From NCBI GenBank assembly GCA_016110215.1, contig JADWQD010000004.1, forward strand, positions 2,728,001-2,792,000: a stretch of 64,000 nt of DNA. Reading direction: 5' to 3'. The translations under genes were made by a program, and so were the position numbers. Numbering within the stretch: the stretch's first letter is position 1; each line of letters starts with the position of its first letter. Below are positions 22,188 to 33,061 of the stretch, one piece after another. This stretch comes from Capronia americana. Taxonomy: Eukaryota; Ascomycota; Eurotiomycetes; Chaetothyriales; Herpotrichiellaceae. The notes under the pieces are model-generated. The model had not been told where the DNA came from, made no database searches, and saw only the letters and a program-made list of their open reading frames with translations.

Positions 22188-24142
22188 GCAGCGCAGACGG
22201 CCAGCAAGATCATCTCAATGGCTACTCCGGCTTCATTCTCGCCGTCTTCTGCGTCGTATCAGCGCTGGTGATATGGCCCGTCAAGATCCCGCTCCCAGTG
22301 TACCCGCAAAATATCCTCCTGGAGACGCTGGTGAACACCCGAATAATCGGCCGCCGGGAGTTTGATGCGCTGTCGAAGCGACGTCTCCATCTCCATCTCT
22401 CGCTCACGACGGCGCCGGTAATTGCGGTAATCCTGCTGCTGGCAACGACGACGATCCATGGCTCAACCATCCGCCTCGGCATCGTCGGCGACGAGAACGT
22501 CAAGCCCTACGACGTGCTCGTTCTTTTCATTTCACTCGCCTACATCTCGATCGCCCTGGACGGGACCGGCGCTCTCGAAGCCACGGCATTCTACGTCTCC
22601 AAGCGGGGCGGCAGTTCCGGACGGCTGCTCTTCACCTATCTATATGCCTTCTTCCTCCTCACCGCCTGTATCGTGGGGAACGATCCGCTAATTCTCTCCG
22701 GCACGCCCTTCCTGGCCTACCTCAGCCAGCACACGGGTCTGGACCCTACGGCGTGGATCTTCGCCGAATTCATGGCCGCGAACACGGCCTCGGCGGTCCT
22801 CGTGAGTAGCAACCCGACGAATATCCTCATCACGGGCAGCTTCGGCCTCAACTACCTGACGGGCTTCACGAAATGGACGGTCCTTCCGTCGCTCATCCCC
22901 GCGGCGCTCAATTACCCCATTCTGCTGGCTATGTTCTGGAAGAAGATCCCCCGGACGCTCACCCCCCTCACGGACGATCCGTGGAGCAAACTCCGCGACA
23001 AGACTGGCGCATTCTTTCTCAGTGCACTGATGCTCACCACCGTCGCTGTGCTTGTGGGCACGAGCTTCGTGCCAGGCCACGCAGTCGAGGTGTGGATGGT
23101 CACCGCACCAGCCGGGGTGATTGCATTTCTGTATAACCTGGTGACGGACCTGATTCATCCAGAGCTAGGCCAGAAGATTGAACTTGCCCGACAACGATCG
23201 CAAGAATCAACCACCGAAAGGGAAAGGGGAACAGAAATGGATTTTGAATTGGCCAGAGTGGAGAGTACGACTGCAAAACCTACACAAGCACCAGGCTCGA
23301 GCAAAGATCAGCCATCGGATCCTGAAAAGGGGGGCCTTCCTCCCCCTGAGTCCAACACGTCTCACTCTCGATCACCAACCCTACCGGCAAGGGACGACGC
23401 AAACGCAGCGACGAGGCATGAGACCGAGCCGATCTTCTCTCCAACTCCATCGCCGTCGCAGTCACCGTCGCATTCCCCATCCGCATCCTCATCCCCATCA
23501 CCGCAAATTCCCTCCAAAGACGAATCCGCCAACGCGACCGTCAGGGCATCTACCCATCCATCATCAGATCCAGCCTTCCCAACAACACTGACCTCGATCC
23601 TATACACCCTATCCGCCCGCTTGCCTCGCACCACCCACACGCTCGCCCTGCTCCCCGTGCCACTCCTCCCGTTTGCGATGTGCGAATTCATCCTCGTCCG
23701 CGGCCTCGCGCAACGCGGCTGGATCCGCGTCTTCGCCACGGGCTTCGGCCGCGCGTGCACTTCGCCGGCCGCGACGGTGTATTTCTTCAGCTTCGTCTCG
23801 GCGGCGTTCCTGTGCCCCTTGGCGGGGACGAACATCGGCGCGACCATCATCCTCGTCGAGATCATGCGCCACGAGCGGTTCATGGGCAGCGTGCACGTCA
23901 GGCGGGATCCCAAGATCTTACCGGCCGCGATATATGCCGTGGCGATGGGGAGTAATATTGGCGCGTTTGCCTATACCTTCGCCGGCAGCCTGGCGGGGCT
24001 CCTGTGGAGGGCGTTGCTTGCCCAGAAGGGCGTCAGGGTCGGACAGGGGCGGTTCGCCAAAGTCAATGCCCTGCCGCTTTTGATGCAGATTGTGGTGAGT
24101 GCGGCGGTGGTGTTGGGCGAGTTGTATTGGTGGGTGTCCTGA
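22184..24142 (+). CDS. Ion transporter of the ArsB/NhaD (IT) superfamily
   Basis: Multi-pass membrane protein of about 652 residues, single exon. The first in-frame ATG is at 22184 (MSSADGQQDHLNGYSGF). Residues 10-330 carry about eight hydrophobic segments with the paired re-entrant-loop signatures of the IT superfamily: NDPLILSGTPFLAYLSQHTG and NTASAVLVSSNPTNILITGS. A hydrophilic linker of about 150 residues follows, rich in Ser, Pro and Glu with a long SPSPSP-like run. Then come three or four more helices with GTNIGATIILVEIMRH and AMGSNIGAFAYTFAGSLAG, the mirror-image second half. Members move anions, arsenite or sodium. Fungal homologues of this form are poorly studied, so the substrate is open. 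Confidence 0.85.
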   Translation: MSSADGQQDHLNGYSGFILAVFCVVSALVIWPVKIPLPVYPQNILLETLVNTRIIGRREFDALSKRRLHLHLSLTTAPVIAVILLLATTTIHGSTIRLGIVGDENVKPYDVLVLFISLAYISIALDGTGALEATAFYVSKRGGSSGRLLFTYLYAFFLLTACIVGNDPLILSGTPFLAYLSQHTGLDPTAWIFAEFMAANTASAVLVSSNPTNILITGSFGLNYLTGFTKWTVLPSLIPAALNYPILLAMFWKKIPRTLTPLTDDPWSKLRDKTGAFFLSALMLTTVAVLVGTSFVPGHAVEVWMVTAPAGVIAFLYNLVTDLIHPELGQKIELARQRSQESTTERERGTEMDFELARVESTTAKPTQAPGSSKDQPSDPEKGGLPPPESNTSHSRSPTLPARDDANAATRHETEPIFSPTPSPSQSPSHSPSASSSPSPQIPSKDESANATVRASTHPSSDPAFPTTLTSILYTLSARLPRTTHTLALLPVPLLPFAMCEFILVRGLAQRGWIRVFATGFGRACTSPAATVYFFSFVSAAFLCPLAGTNIGATIILVEIMRHERFMGSVHVRRDPKILPAAIYAVAMGSNIGAFAYTFAGSLAGLLWRALLAQKGVRVGQGRFAKVNALPLLMQIVVSAAVVLGELYWWVS

Positions 24143-25026
24143 GTCATGAGTCATAAGTCCCGAATCCACGATATAAACACTGCTATGTTTGACTGAGGAA
24201 ACTAAGCTCCATGCTCGGCAAGGTAGATGTAAACTAGACACGATTAGACTTCCTAAAAGAACTACCCTCCTCCATTAGGTCGCGGGAGCGGATAAGTGAG
24301 GCTGCCTACATGCATACATGCTGTTGTGACAGCCTGAGGATCCAGCTCAATGCGGACGACTGGAATACCGCACCACCCACCACACATCGCTGGAGGAGTG
24401 TCGTGTGCGTGTCAGCAGTATCATGTCGTCCCTGCGAGCACGATCTGCCGTGATCGTGCACAAGTCATTTCCATCGCCCCCTCCTGCTCGTGCTGGCCTG
24501 TTATTAGATATGACGCATCTCACGACAGTAGAACGGCAAACAGGACGAGTGGTGGGAAGGAAACCAAAGCAGCTCGGGGCCCGTTTCTCGACGAGTCCAC
24601 TACGCTCCGACGTCCCGGGAGAAGTGTACGAGGAGTTGATGCGCCCGCAGGGACTCTTGATGGAAATGGCAAATCATGGCTGGACATTGTCGGTCCAATG
24701 CCCTGGCCGCCATGGATGGATCTGGGATGTAGAGAACTGGGAGCTAGACGGGAAGCGACAGCCGGAACATTGAAGTTCTTGACAACAGTGGATTATTATA
24801 CCATGACCAAGACTTGGGAGGGATAAGAAAACTATGTCCGAATCGGCTGTGGCGCCCTCCCGCCAAATACTGTTGTAAAAGATTGCTCAAGGGTCTGAGA
24901 TAGTGAAGCTGGCTGGATTCGACCAGACGATCCAGGTCGTATACATAGGTAGATAAGGTAGGCAGGCTGAAGTTGAAAAGTCGTCTAGCAAAAACTCCAT
25001 TCACGGTGTGAAGACGTTGCGAAGAA
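24143..25026. other. Intergenic region with one doubtful ORF
   Basis: About 0.9 kb between convergent genes. A plus-strand frame at 24405-24773 (122 codons, starting MRVSSIMSSLRARSAVIVHK) is open but has no recognisable domain, homology or neighbouring splice partner. I do not count it as a gene. Confidence 0.5.
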
Positions 25027-25478
25027 TCATGACTTTTCCGTTGCGTTCTTCTTTTGGGCCTGCTTCAACGCCTCTTCCTTCGCTTCGTGGTCGGCATGGA
25101 TCTAGCATTTCAATCATCAGGGGTTGTATGTTCTGGCAGCCCAAAGCGAGCCTAAGAGCGGTTTCGATTTTTTGTGGGCGGTCATGTTGTGTAACTTACA
25201 TCGGCTTCACTCGGCGTAGCGTTCTCCTCGCTCCAATGGCGGTTATGTTCCTTGTCCGGCAGCTTCTCCTGGGTGAGCGTGGATTCGGGATGAGCTTTGA
25301 CATCGGCTGCCTTCTGGGCCCGATGGAGCGCCGTTGGCTGGAATGATCGGGAACTGGACGCAAAGCACCTCACTGCCGTCGAGGGGGATGGGCGGACGCG
25401 GACGCTGGAAATGAAACTGTTGGGTAACCTCATGATTGACGTGGTACTGGTTGCTGAAGGAATCATCAAGGACGACAA
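25027..25478 (-). CDS. Small mitochondrial-type protein, conserved fungal form
   Basis: Two exons on the minus strand, 25478-25200 and 25101-25027. A GTAAGT donor and CTAG acceptor (98-nt intron, phase 0) join them as PSEADIHADHEAKEEALKQA; about 117 residues. The N-terminus is rich in Ser, Arg and hydrophobic residues without acids (RLPNSFISSVRVRPSPSTAV, then RCFASSSRSFQ), a typical mitochondrial targeting sequence. The remainder (AQKAADVKAHPESTLTQEKL, HRHW-like NRHWSEENATPSEAD, then a charged helix) resembles small uncharacterised fungal proteins of the matrix or inner membrane. The second exon contains only 24 codons and a stop, so the gene is easily missed by ORF finders. Function unknown. 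The start could be a later Met (MRLPNSF). Confidence 0.8.
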
Positions 25479-26783
25479 AAAAACGATGGCCTTTCGATCA
25501 GAAGAGATAAGCGAAGGAAAAAGAGGCCAGCTCCGATAAGGGCGTCACGATTGAGTTAAGGCGAAATAGCTGTCACGCTGCATATCCATCGAGGTCCGCC
25601 TGGTCAATGAATGGCCGATGAATAAACTTTGAAAGTGGTGTGATCGAACTGCGCGCCGCCCATCGATTGGCCTGCAAATTCTCCAAGCATGTCGACACCA
25701 ATATTTTCAATCTTCACCATAAGTGACGATGAACGCTTGGGATGTCATAATCACGCAACATGGACGTTGAGCGCGAACAGTCGTGCACATCAGACCATCA
25801 CGCCCCCCATGTTGAGCGCGACGCCGTTCATGTGAGCCCCGGCTTGCCCCCCGCGCCCCCGTATGACAAAGCCATCCGCTCCACCACTACTTACAATCTA
25901 CGGAGTATCATCTATGCGTATAACGATCTCTGGCACTTATATTGCATTCCTGCCAGCTAGGCCTGGCTCTGTGCCGTATTCGATTTGTTCGCCATATGGC
26001 GCAGCGGCACCCTTTACAGTGTCTCTTCTCGGGATGTCCATGGGCCGGAGGAAGGACGCTTGGTATGGTTGCCTTGCTCGTGAGCGTCCCTCTCTGAGTG
26101 TGGATTCAGGCGGAGTCGGTAGATGACTTGCTTGTCTATAGTTGAGGACAAGCCCCCAGTGGTCAGGGAGCCTGCCGAGCCCCCAAGGTACGCAAACACT
26201 CGGTCTCGTCGAACCGAACACCATTTCTCTTGTCGAGCACCACACCACCTCCAGAAAGTTGGCAGTGTCGGACATCCAGCGTCAAGACAAGCTTTGGTGG
26301 TTCGGAGTTAATGCTCACCATGGGCGTAAGCTTGTCCATCTTGACCTCTTCAATCGTATCACTGTGGAACTGGTACAGAGTGAGATCGCGCTGGTCGGTT
26401 ACGAAAAGGAAGCCGAACACCGAAGTAATATCTGATTACTTAGAGGGAGCATTGACTGCCAGACTCAAGGATGCACTCTCTGACAGACCCTCCCCGCAAG
26501 ATATAGAGCCAGTGGTATGTACCGACCACCGGGTGGCCAGGTGAATCGCCGGTAAGGGACGGTGCTGCTGACAGGGCCTTCCTGCTTACCTTATACGGCC
26601 CGTCGTGTCGAGCAAATCAGGATTGTGTACGCCACTATTGGGGTGCTGATGATACATTCCGAAAGAAGATGGACAAAATGGGTAACACGCAAGTATATAG
26701 GGCAGGTCGCGAACCGTCTGATCTGAGCGACACACCCTCGACAGACAGAGCTTGTCTTGAACACCAAGGCCTTCTTTGACATC
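25479..26783. other. Intergenic region
   Basis: About 1.3 kb between divergent genes, the small mitochondrial-type protein and the P450. Minus-strand frames at 25937-26275 and 26163-26420 are open but show no domain and no plausible joins. I see nothing else of note. Confidence 0.5.
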
Positions 26784-28408
26784 ATGCAGGGCGCCGACCT
26801 CCTCAGAGGCTATTCTTTAGCTTTCACAGCCTTTTCTGCTCTCTCTCTTGTGGTCTTCACTGTCCTTCTCAAGCGGCACCTTCGCCTCCGTCATATTCCA
26901 GGCCCGTTCCTAGCGAGCCTCACAGACCTTTGGCTCACTCGCAAGTTCTGGTCGGGCGAAGGCTTTGGTCAGATCACCACCGACCTCCACCGCAAGTATG
27001 GCCCAGTCGTGCGCCTGGGGCCAAACCGCTTGATCTTCAGCAATGCATCTGCCATCCCCGTCATTTACAGAACCACAGATGTGATGCCAAAGGTGAGTTC
27101 ACCGGTCCGTTCGAAAAGGAGTCCACACAACTGACCATGGTAGTCCTCATTCTACCTCCCCCTCAAAGTTATGCTTCGTGGACGCGAGATCTCGTCCTTC
27201 GTCAGTGTCCTTGATGAGAAGCGGATGAGCGCTATCAAGCGTCTCCTGCTGGGCAATTTTACTATTAATTCCTTTCTCCGACAAGAGCCCGAGCTAGATC
27301 AGACACTCTCATCCCTCATTAAGTACCTCGAGGATACAGGAAAGGGTATTGAAACAGGCAAAGCATTCGGGTATTGGGCGTTTGACAGCATTTCACGGAT
27401 TGCCCTTTCAGAAGACCAAGCATTTCTGAGCCAGCAGAAGGACTGCGGTGACACGCTCGCAGGTGCGTCTCAACGTTTGGCCCACTGGCACTACTGGGGT
27501 GCACTTCCCGTACTAGAGCGCCTGATCTTCAAGAACCCGCTCATGCAAAAATTCCAAACGTCCTCGACCCTCGGCACCCTCGCAGCACAGAGGATGCAGA
27601 TGAGACTGCAGCAGGAGAAGGAGACCGATCTGGAAAGCCAGGTGGATTTGCTGGGGAAGTACCTCGCTGCCAGTCGGAGGGACCCTGATTTGATCAAGCC
27701 TGTCGATGTCATTGGCTTCCTGGTATCAACCATGCATGCCGGGAGTGAAACAACGGGACAGGCAGTGGCCGGCATCTTGTCGGTGCTGTTACGACATCCG
27801 GAAAAGATGACCAAGCTCGAGGAGGAGATCCTGTCTGCTATCTTGGGTGATATGCCGCAATTTGGGGATGCAAATAAACTACCCTATCTGGACAGTGTGA
27901 TTCGGGAGTTCCTCAGACTCAGGAGAGGCGGGCTGAGTATTCTCGAGAGGACAGTGCCGGGGGATGGAGCAACGATTGATGGGATCTGGGTGCCTGGTGG
28001 TACGGATGTGTCGGTCAGTACGGCAGTGGTAAACATGGATCCCGAAATCTGGGGCCCAAATCCCGAGCAATTTGTACCTGAGCGATGGATTGGAATAAGC
28101 GACGAGAAGCTCAAAATGATGGATCACGCGGACCTCAGCTTCAGTGTGGGAAGGCGGATGTGCATTGGGCGCAATCTGGCGATGATTGAAGTGAAGAAGG
28201 CCCTTGCACGAATGATCAAAATCTTCGAGGTAAGCACCACTCTTTCACGGCCCTCTGGACGACACCAATGCTGAAAGCTTTGCAGATTAGTCCAACGGAC
28301 CCCAACGATAACCTGGAGCCCGAGACACAGGAGGGGAATCGGCCATTCTATAATTCAAAACTGACCTTTGTGAGACGCAAGAAAATCGACGAGAAAGCTG
28401 AAGCTTGA
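26784..28408 (+). CDS. Cytochrome P450 monooxygenase
   Basis: Heme-thiolate monooxygenase anchored in the ER membrane. Three exons: 26784-27092, 27144-28229 and 28286-28408, both introns phase 0; 505 residues. An N-terminal membrane anchor (YSLAFTAFSALSLVVFTVLL) is followed by a proline-containing hinge (RHIPGPFLASLTDLW). The I-helix oxygen-activation motif is HAGSETTG. The K-helix ExxR lies in DSVIREFLRLR, the PERW motif is FVPERWIG, and the heme loop FSVGRRMCIG contains the ligand Cys and fits FxxGxRxCxG. All catalytic elements are intact. The general form resembles fungal pisatin-demethylase-like P450s, but the substrate is unknown. No synthase gene lies nearby. Confidence 0.93.
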
Positions 28409-28611
28409 TAGATGGTAAATCCGAGTGTTACTTAGTAAAGAGAAGGTGAGAACCACTGGCACGTGCTGCACGTGATAGCCTGGCGTTGCTTAGTTGTTGC
28501 TTAGTCATCGAAGTCGAGCCATCATCCACCGCTGTTGCTGTGGCAGCTCGTCGAAGTAAACAGTCGATTATCCTCAGATACAGCGACGACTTTACGACTT
28601 CCTCAAGATCA

Positions 28612-31038
28612 ATGCCAATGACAATGTCGACGTACTTATCTGATGACGATCTCTCGGATCTACCAGATCTACCAGATCTAGACCTTGTCTTCCCGCCGAA
28701 ACCACTGATGGCTACGAGTGCGAATACTGGTCTTCGAAGATCTCCGCGCAAGAAGACGGCAAATCAGCTACAGTCGCCCAAAAAGAGAGACCCTGTCGAG
28801 TTTACAAGCCCGAAGAAACGAAACCGAAATGCGGGCGCTCGGCAAGTGGAGGAGACCAATGCATTTAAACGGGGTGCTGCGTCGAGGAACGGCAACAGCT
28901 CCCTCAAAAACATTCCACACCTGCCTCGCAATACGACGGTTTCCGAGACACTACTTACCTCCAATAACCGCCGGTCACCTACAAGTCCTCAGAGAAGTCT
29001 GAAACTCGCTCATTTCGACTCTGCCATAGTGTGTTTGAACGCTACTGCCCTGAAAGAAAATGATCCAGAGCCCGCCTTGCACGTCCACGCAAAGAAACCA
29101 GTAGTGGTGAAAGGGAGAGCGAGGTCCGAGATAGCAGTCACGTTTCCGGTGCAGCCTGAATCAGAGAGGTTGAACCAGGCAGGAAACCGGGCTAGGCAGA
29201 ACCGAATACCACACTACACCAGCAGATTCGTCTTGAAGGAAGCTCGCTGCAACGACGATGAAGGGGACTCCAATGATGAGGACGACGAGGAGGACACAGA
29301 TCTGAGTGGCTTCATTGTTGACGATGACGCCGAGCTCAGCTTCTATAATACTTCTGCTTTGGAGTCGGACGATGAGAGTGATGACCAGAGAAAACCGCCC
29401 GCTCGAGGACGAACGGCTCCGCGAAGGAGGTTGCATCGTGGATCACCAACTCGGAGGAGGTTGACCTTTGGCAATGATAGCGAGGAAGAAGGCTCGGACA
29501 AGGAAAACCGTGCAGGGGACATTCTATTGAATGCATTGCAGAACATTTCGCTCGAAGACAAGAAACCTACAAAGATGAAAGAAGAGGCCGAAGTGATTGA
29601 CCTCACCTCTTCCCCTGCTGTCTCTCCGGCTTTCAAACTGAACACTCGACCGAGCTTACCCTCAACTCAACCTCAGAAAGTCAAGGTTGAGATAAACTCA
29701 TGTCTCGACTCAAATCCTTTCAAAGACTTCGACGCCATACTGAAATTGTCCCCGCCGTCGTCCAAGCCTGCCCTCATGATTCCCTCAAAAGACTTGCCTG
29801 CTAAGAAGGCTATTGAGTCAGACGATGAAGACAAGGCACGAGCACCTCCAGATGAGATCGACTCGCGTTTCAAAACACCGCCGGCGACGCCACCTCGCTC
29901 ACCCTCAAAGCTCAAGTCGCCCTCGAAGCTCTTATCACCGTCTAAGAGAGAGACTATCCCGCAATCACCCCACCGTCAGAGTATGGATGCGTTCTGGGAT
30001 CATAATGTGATCAACGAATGGAACGACGAGTTCTCACCAAAGAAAGCCCCTGCAGCCTCACCGGGGAAGCCAGGCGGGAGCAGATTCCAGATCTGGTCCG
30101 ACTCAGAGGACACTTTCAACACTTCTGACTCATTTCCCAGTCCGTGCTCGTCACCTCGCAAATCAGGGGTACCCATGAAAAGTCCCGAGAAAGAAGAGAA
30201 GAAGCGCATTGCTGAAGAAAAACGTCTCGCGGCGGCGCAAAAGAAAGCCTTCAACGCGAAGAAAGAGCAACTCGCGCTCGCGCTCTTCCACGAACTTGAC
30301 CAGCATGTCGCCAATGGACAACTCGCGAAGCTATCTTCCACCACGGGCGGCATCAAGATCATCTGGTCCAAAACCCTCCGCTCCACTGCCGGGCGAGCGA
30401 ATTGGAAACGAACCGTGACCAAATCCTCTGGCTCGCCGATCAAAGGAAACCCAAGTCTAGGTGATACCGGAGTGAATATCCAGCATTTTGCGTCGATCGA
30501 GCTTGCGGAGAAGATCATCGATTGTGAAGATCGATTAGTCAATACTCTGGCACATGAGTTCTGTCACCTGACGAACTTCATGATCAGCAATGTGCGAGAT
30601 CAACCTCACGGCACAAGTTTCAAGAGATGGGCCCAGAAAGCCACCTCCCACCTACGCACCACGAGCGTCGAGTCATGGCGCAAAGTGGAAGTCACCACGA
30701 AGCACAGCTATACCATCAACCACAAGTACCTCTGGGTGTGTACCGGACGGCCACGCACCTCAGCGATGGAGTTTCTCAAGGTTGAGGAAGATGAGGGCTG
30801 TGGGGCAGAATACGGACGGCACAGTAAGAGTATTGATGTCGAGAAGCATCGATGCGGGAAGTGTAGGGGGTTCTTGGTGCAGGTGAGGCCCAAGCCGCGA
30901 GGGACGGCGAGCCCGAAGAAGAAAGTTGCCGCAAGGGTGAAGAGGGAGGGAAGCGCGGAGAGTGCGGGTAGCAGTTCGAGTGGGAGTCAAAGGAACCCTT
31001 TGCAGACCATGTTTGAGACGATTGAGTTGAGCGATTGA
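28612..31038 (+). CDS. SprT-like metalloprotease, GCNA-like with acidic disordered N-terminus
   Basis: Nuclear protease of the SprT/Spartan-GCNA group, which degrades DNA-protein crosslinks. Single exon of 808 residues from the first ATG in a cluster of three (28612, 28618, 28624). Residues 1-520 are disordered, rich in Ser, Pro and acids (YLSDDDLSDLPDLPDLDL, EDDEEDTDLSGFIVDDD) with SPKK-type repeats (KSPSKLLSPSK) and possible SUMO-interaction motifs (EEAEVIDLTSS). The protease domain lies at about 540-720. It contains the zinc site HEFCHLTNFM, with a third His in DQPHGTSFKRW, and a zinc-ribbon at VCTG, GCGAEYGRHS and HRCGKCRGFL. Both the catalytic motif and the ribbon are complete. Confidence 0.92.
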   Translation: MPMTMSTYLSDDDLSDLPDLPDLDLVFPPKPLMATSANTGLRRSPRKKTANQLQSPKKRDPVEFTSPKKRNRNAGARQVEETNAFKRGAASRNGNSSLKNIPHLPRNTTVSETLLTSNNRRSPTSPQRSLKLAHFDSAIVCLNATALKENDPEPALHVHAKKPVVVKGRARSEIAVTFPVQPESERLNQAGNRARQNRIPHYTSRFVLKEARCNDDEGDSNDEDDEEDTDLSGFIVDDDAELSFYNTSALESDDESDDQRKPPARGRTAPRRRLHRGSPTRRRLTFGNDSEEEGSDKENRAGDILLNALQNISLEDKKPTKMKEEAEVIDLTSSPAVSPAFKLNTRPSLPSTQPQKVKVEINSCLDSNPFKDFDAILKLSPPSSKPALMIPSKDLPAKKAIESDDEDKARAPPDEIDSRFKTPPATPPRSPSKLKSPSKLLSPSKRETIPQSPHRQSMDAFWDHNVINEWNDEFSPKKAPAASPGKPGGSRFQIWSDSEDTFNTSDSFPSPCSSPRKSGVPMKSPEKEEKKRIAEEKRLAAAQKKAFNAKKEQLALALFHELDQHVANGQLAKLSSTTGGIKIIWSKTLRSTAGRANWKRTVTKSSGSPIKGNPSLGDTGVNIQHFASIELAEKIIDCEDRLVNTLAHEFCHLTNFMISNVRDQPHGTSFKRWAQKATSHLRTTSVESWRKVEVTTKHSYTINHKYLWVCTGRPRTSAMEFLKVEEDEGCGAEYGRHSKSIDVEKHRCGKCRGFLVQVRPKPRGTASPKKKVAARVKREGSAESAGSSSSGSQRNPLQTMFETIELSD

Positions 31039-31486
31039 TTCCACTGCAGGCTATTGGTTCGGTGTTGGGGCAGTGTCACTTTGCTGTCATTGTCATGGTC
31101 ACCCTTAGCACGCTCAACTTGGAAACCTGTTGGATGAAAGGTGGATCAGACGAACGATTGCATACGACTGTTTTGCGGGGCTTTGGTGTCTCATTGTAAG
31201 TTTCGGCTCCGAGCACAGCGTTCGATCGAGCATGGCGTACGGGAGGGAGCAGAACAGAGGAGGGCACATACGTACGGACGAGCTGTAATTCAGGGGCGCT
31301 CAGGTAATCGAACAGTTCAATCCGATCATTCAGGCCGGTGGAAGCAATCCAGCCAGCCCATGTACTCCCTGTGCTCCGTACCGTCAGTCCAGTAACTCGT
31401 GCTTCTCGCTCGCTGCCTTCCGAGCCAATTATTGCAGGGTGGTCTTTTTTCGTGTTGTATGGGTTCTACATTCATTGCCTATCTAC

Positions 31487-31505
31487 CTAGCTAGCTAGCT
31501 AGCTA
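31487..31505. repeat. CTAG tetranucleotide repeat
   Basis: Nearly five copies of CTAG in tandem. The unit is self-complementary, so the whole run can fold on itself. Confidence 0.8.
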
Positions 31506-31797
31506 CCCGCATGAGAGGGTACATAACTATCTGAGTTTCTGATGTCGTCGGGCGTCAAGCAGCACATCGTCACCATGACACTACAAGAAGCTGTCGGCGT
31601 TCTCGAGCGCATGATCCTTGATGGTAATACTGCACGCCATAGCTAGCCGGTGACTCGTTCCTTCGTTCTTCTCCCCCATCAATCCATCTGATAAGTCCGT
31701 CCGTCCAGCCGTCGTGGCATGGCAGGCATATTGTCGACCAGTCCCTGTAGTCCGGTGTCGCCCTGCTCTAGTCCGCTCTGCGCAGCCCTAAACATAT

Positions 31798-31835
31798 CCT
31801 ACCCTACCCTACCCTACCCTACCCTACCCTACCCT
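31798..31835. repeat. ACCCT pentanucleotide array
   Basis: Seven perfect copies of ACCCT (CCCTA on a shifted phase), preceded by CCT. It lies just past the 3' end of MOG1. It looks like telomere sequence (CCCTAA) but lacks one A per unit. Confidence 0.9.
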
Positions 31836-31912
31836 CTCGGTTTCCAATGTTGCGCTGCTCTGCGCTACGCTACGCTCCAGACACCGGGCCCGTCCCCTCG
31901 TTACATGTCGCT

Positions 31913-33061
31913 CTACCCATGTAAAAGCCCCCAATCACACACCTTCAAAGTCCCCACCACCCTGGCGAGCAGATCGCGCGCCCTGCCCAACTCCTCGGCG
32001 ATCATCCCCTCCGTGGCTCCGGAGTCACTGCTCCCCAACGCTTGGCCCGCCTGCGCGAATTCCTTCAGCGGCACGGCCACACGGACGACCACGTCCGTGT
32101 CGTGGTCGGGCAGGCGGATGAGGAGCTGGACCTGATGCACGAGAGTCAGGAGTGACTGTGAGGCGTGCGAGGCCGAGGAGCCCGCGGTGGGGAAGCCGGC
32201 TGGCGCTGTGGCGGCGAGATGATGAGGCTGCGCGTTGGGGCCGGCGCGGGTGTCGACGCTGTTGATGTTCCCCGCGAGCATGTACGCCGGGTAGCCCGCC
32301 AGGGAAGGGTCTAGCATTTTGACGGGTTGGGGCGTGGGAAGGGCTGAGACGAGCGTGTCCGGTGGGGAGATCACGTCTGTGAAGTGGGATTTCGCGGCTT
32401 CGAGGTCAGCGTCCAGGCTTGGTTCGTCGTTTGGTCGCCTGGCGCTCGCCCCGCTGGAGACGACCGAGGTCGTGACGCTGGTGGTGGTTGTCGTTGTTGT
32501 CGTCGTCGTCGTGCCGTCCGGTGAGACTGCGGTGCGGGTGGCGGGAGTCTGGCTGGGAGCGTTGGAGTTGGGGTGGGCGGAGGCGGAGGCGGAGGCGGGG
32601 TGGGAGATGTATGAGTTTATCTCGAAAATGATAGAGGTGAGGGTCGTGGGCGAGAGGAAGACTTCTTGGTGATCCGGGATTTGGCGGATGTCGCTGTTCA
32701 GGAGAAGGAGTTAGTTTGACTTTTCTTCTTGACGGGCTAACGAGCATGTGAGAGGGAAATGAGGATGTCGACTGTGTCTCGAAGAACGATGAGCCGAGAG
32801 TGAGGTGCTTGCATTCCCTCCCGGCACGGTCATCGATGTGGCTGGCATTCCCCGCCGACGAGATCGGGTTTTTCTGCCTTGTACACACCCCTACCATTTC
32901 CTGGCTGAGCGTGATGGCCATTAATGACCACAGCGTCCTCATTTCCAAAAGATAGCCCCAGATTCAGATAGGCCGACTTACCTGGAATCAATCAATTCGA
33001 CGGGCAACTCAACTGTCATCGCTCCTCCATAAAGTTGCCGAACAGCGTACGGAGTCGCCAT
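31913..33061 (-). CDS. mog1: Mog1-like Ran-binding protein
   Basis: Nuclear-transport factor that binds Ran GTPase and promotes nucleotide release. Two exons on the minus strand, 33061-32982 and 32693-31913, join across a 288-nt intron (phase 2) to read ELIDSSDIRQIPDHQEVFLS, the Mog1 signature. The first exon MATPYAVRQLYGGAMTVELP is the conserved N-terminal strand. The C-terminus LLARVVGTLKVCDWGLL fits the family end. The product is about 286 residues against 218 in yeast. The extra length comes from two low-complexity insertions: a Ser/Ala/Pro/Thr region with eleven consecutive Thr after SPDG, and an Ala/Ser/Pro-rich loop near residue 180. Confidence 0.9.

Larger units (their letters stand above)
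31039..31912. other. Intergenic region between convergent genes, with short tandem repeats
   Basis: No gene is supported in this 0.9 kb. It holds a CTAG tetranucleotide run (31487-31505) and a seven-copy ACCCT array (31798-31835), both listed separately. Confidence 0.6.

Noticed and set aside
24405..24773. 122-codon plus-strand frame between convergent genes
   Set aside because: No domain, no targeting sequence and no join with neighbours; kept only as a note on the gap.
31798..31835. True telomere or chromosome end
   Set aside because: The unit is five bases, the array is only about 38 bp, and ordinary conserved genes continue on both sides.
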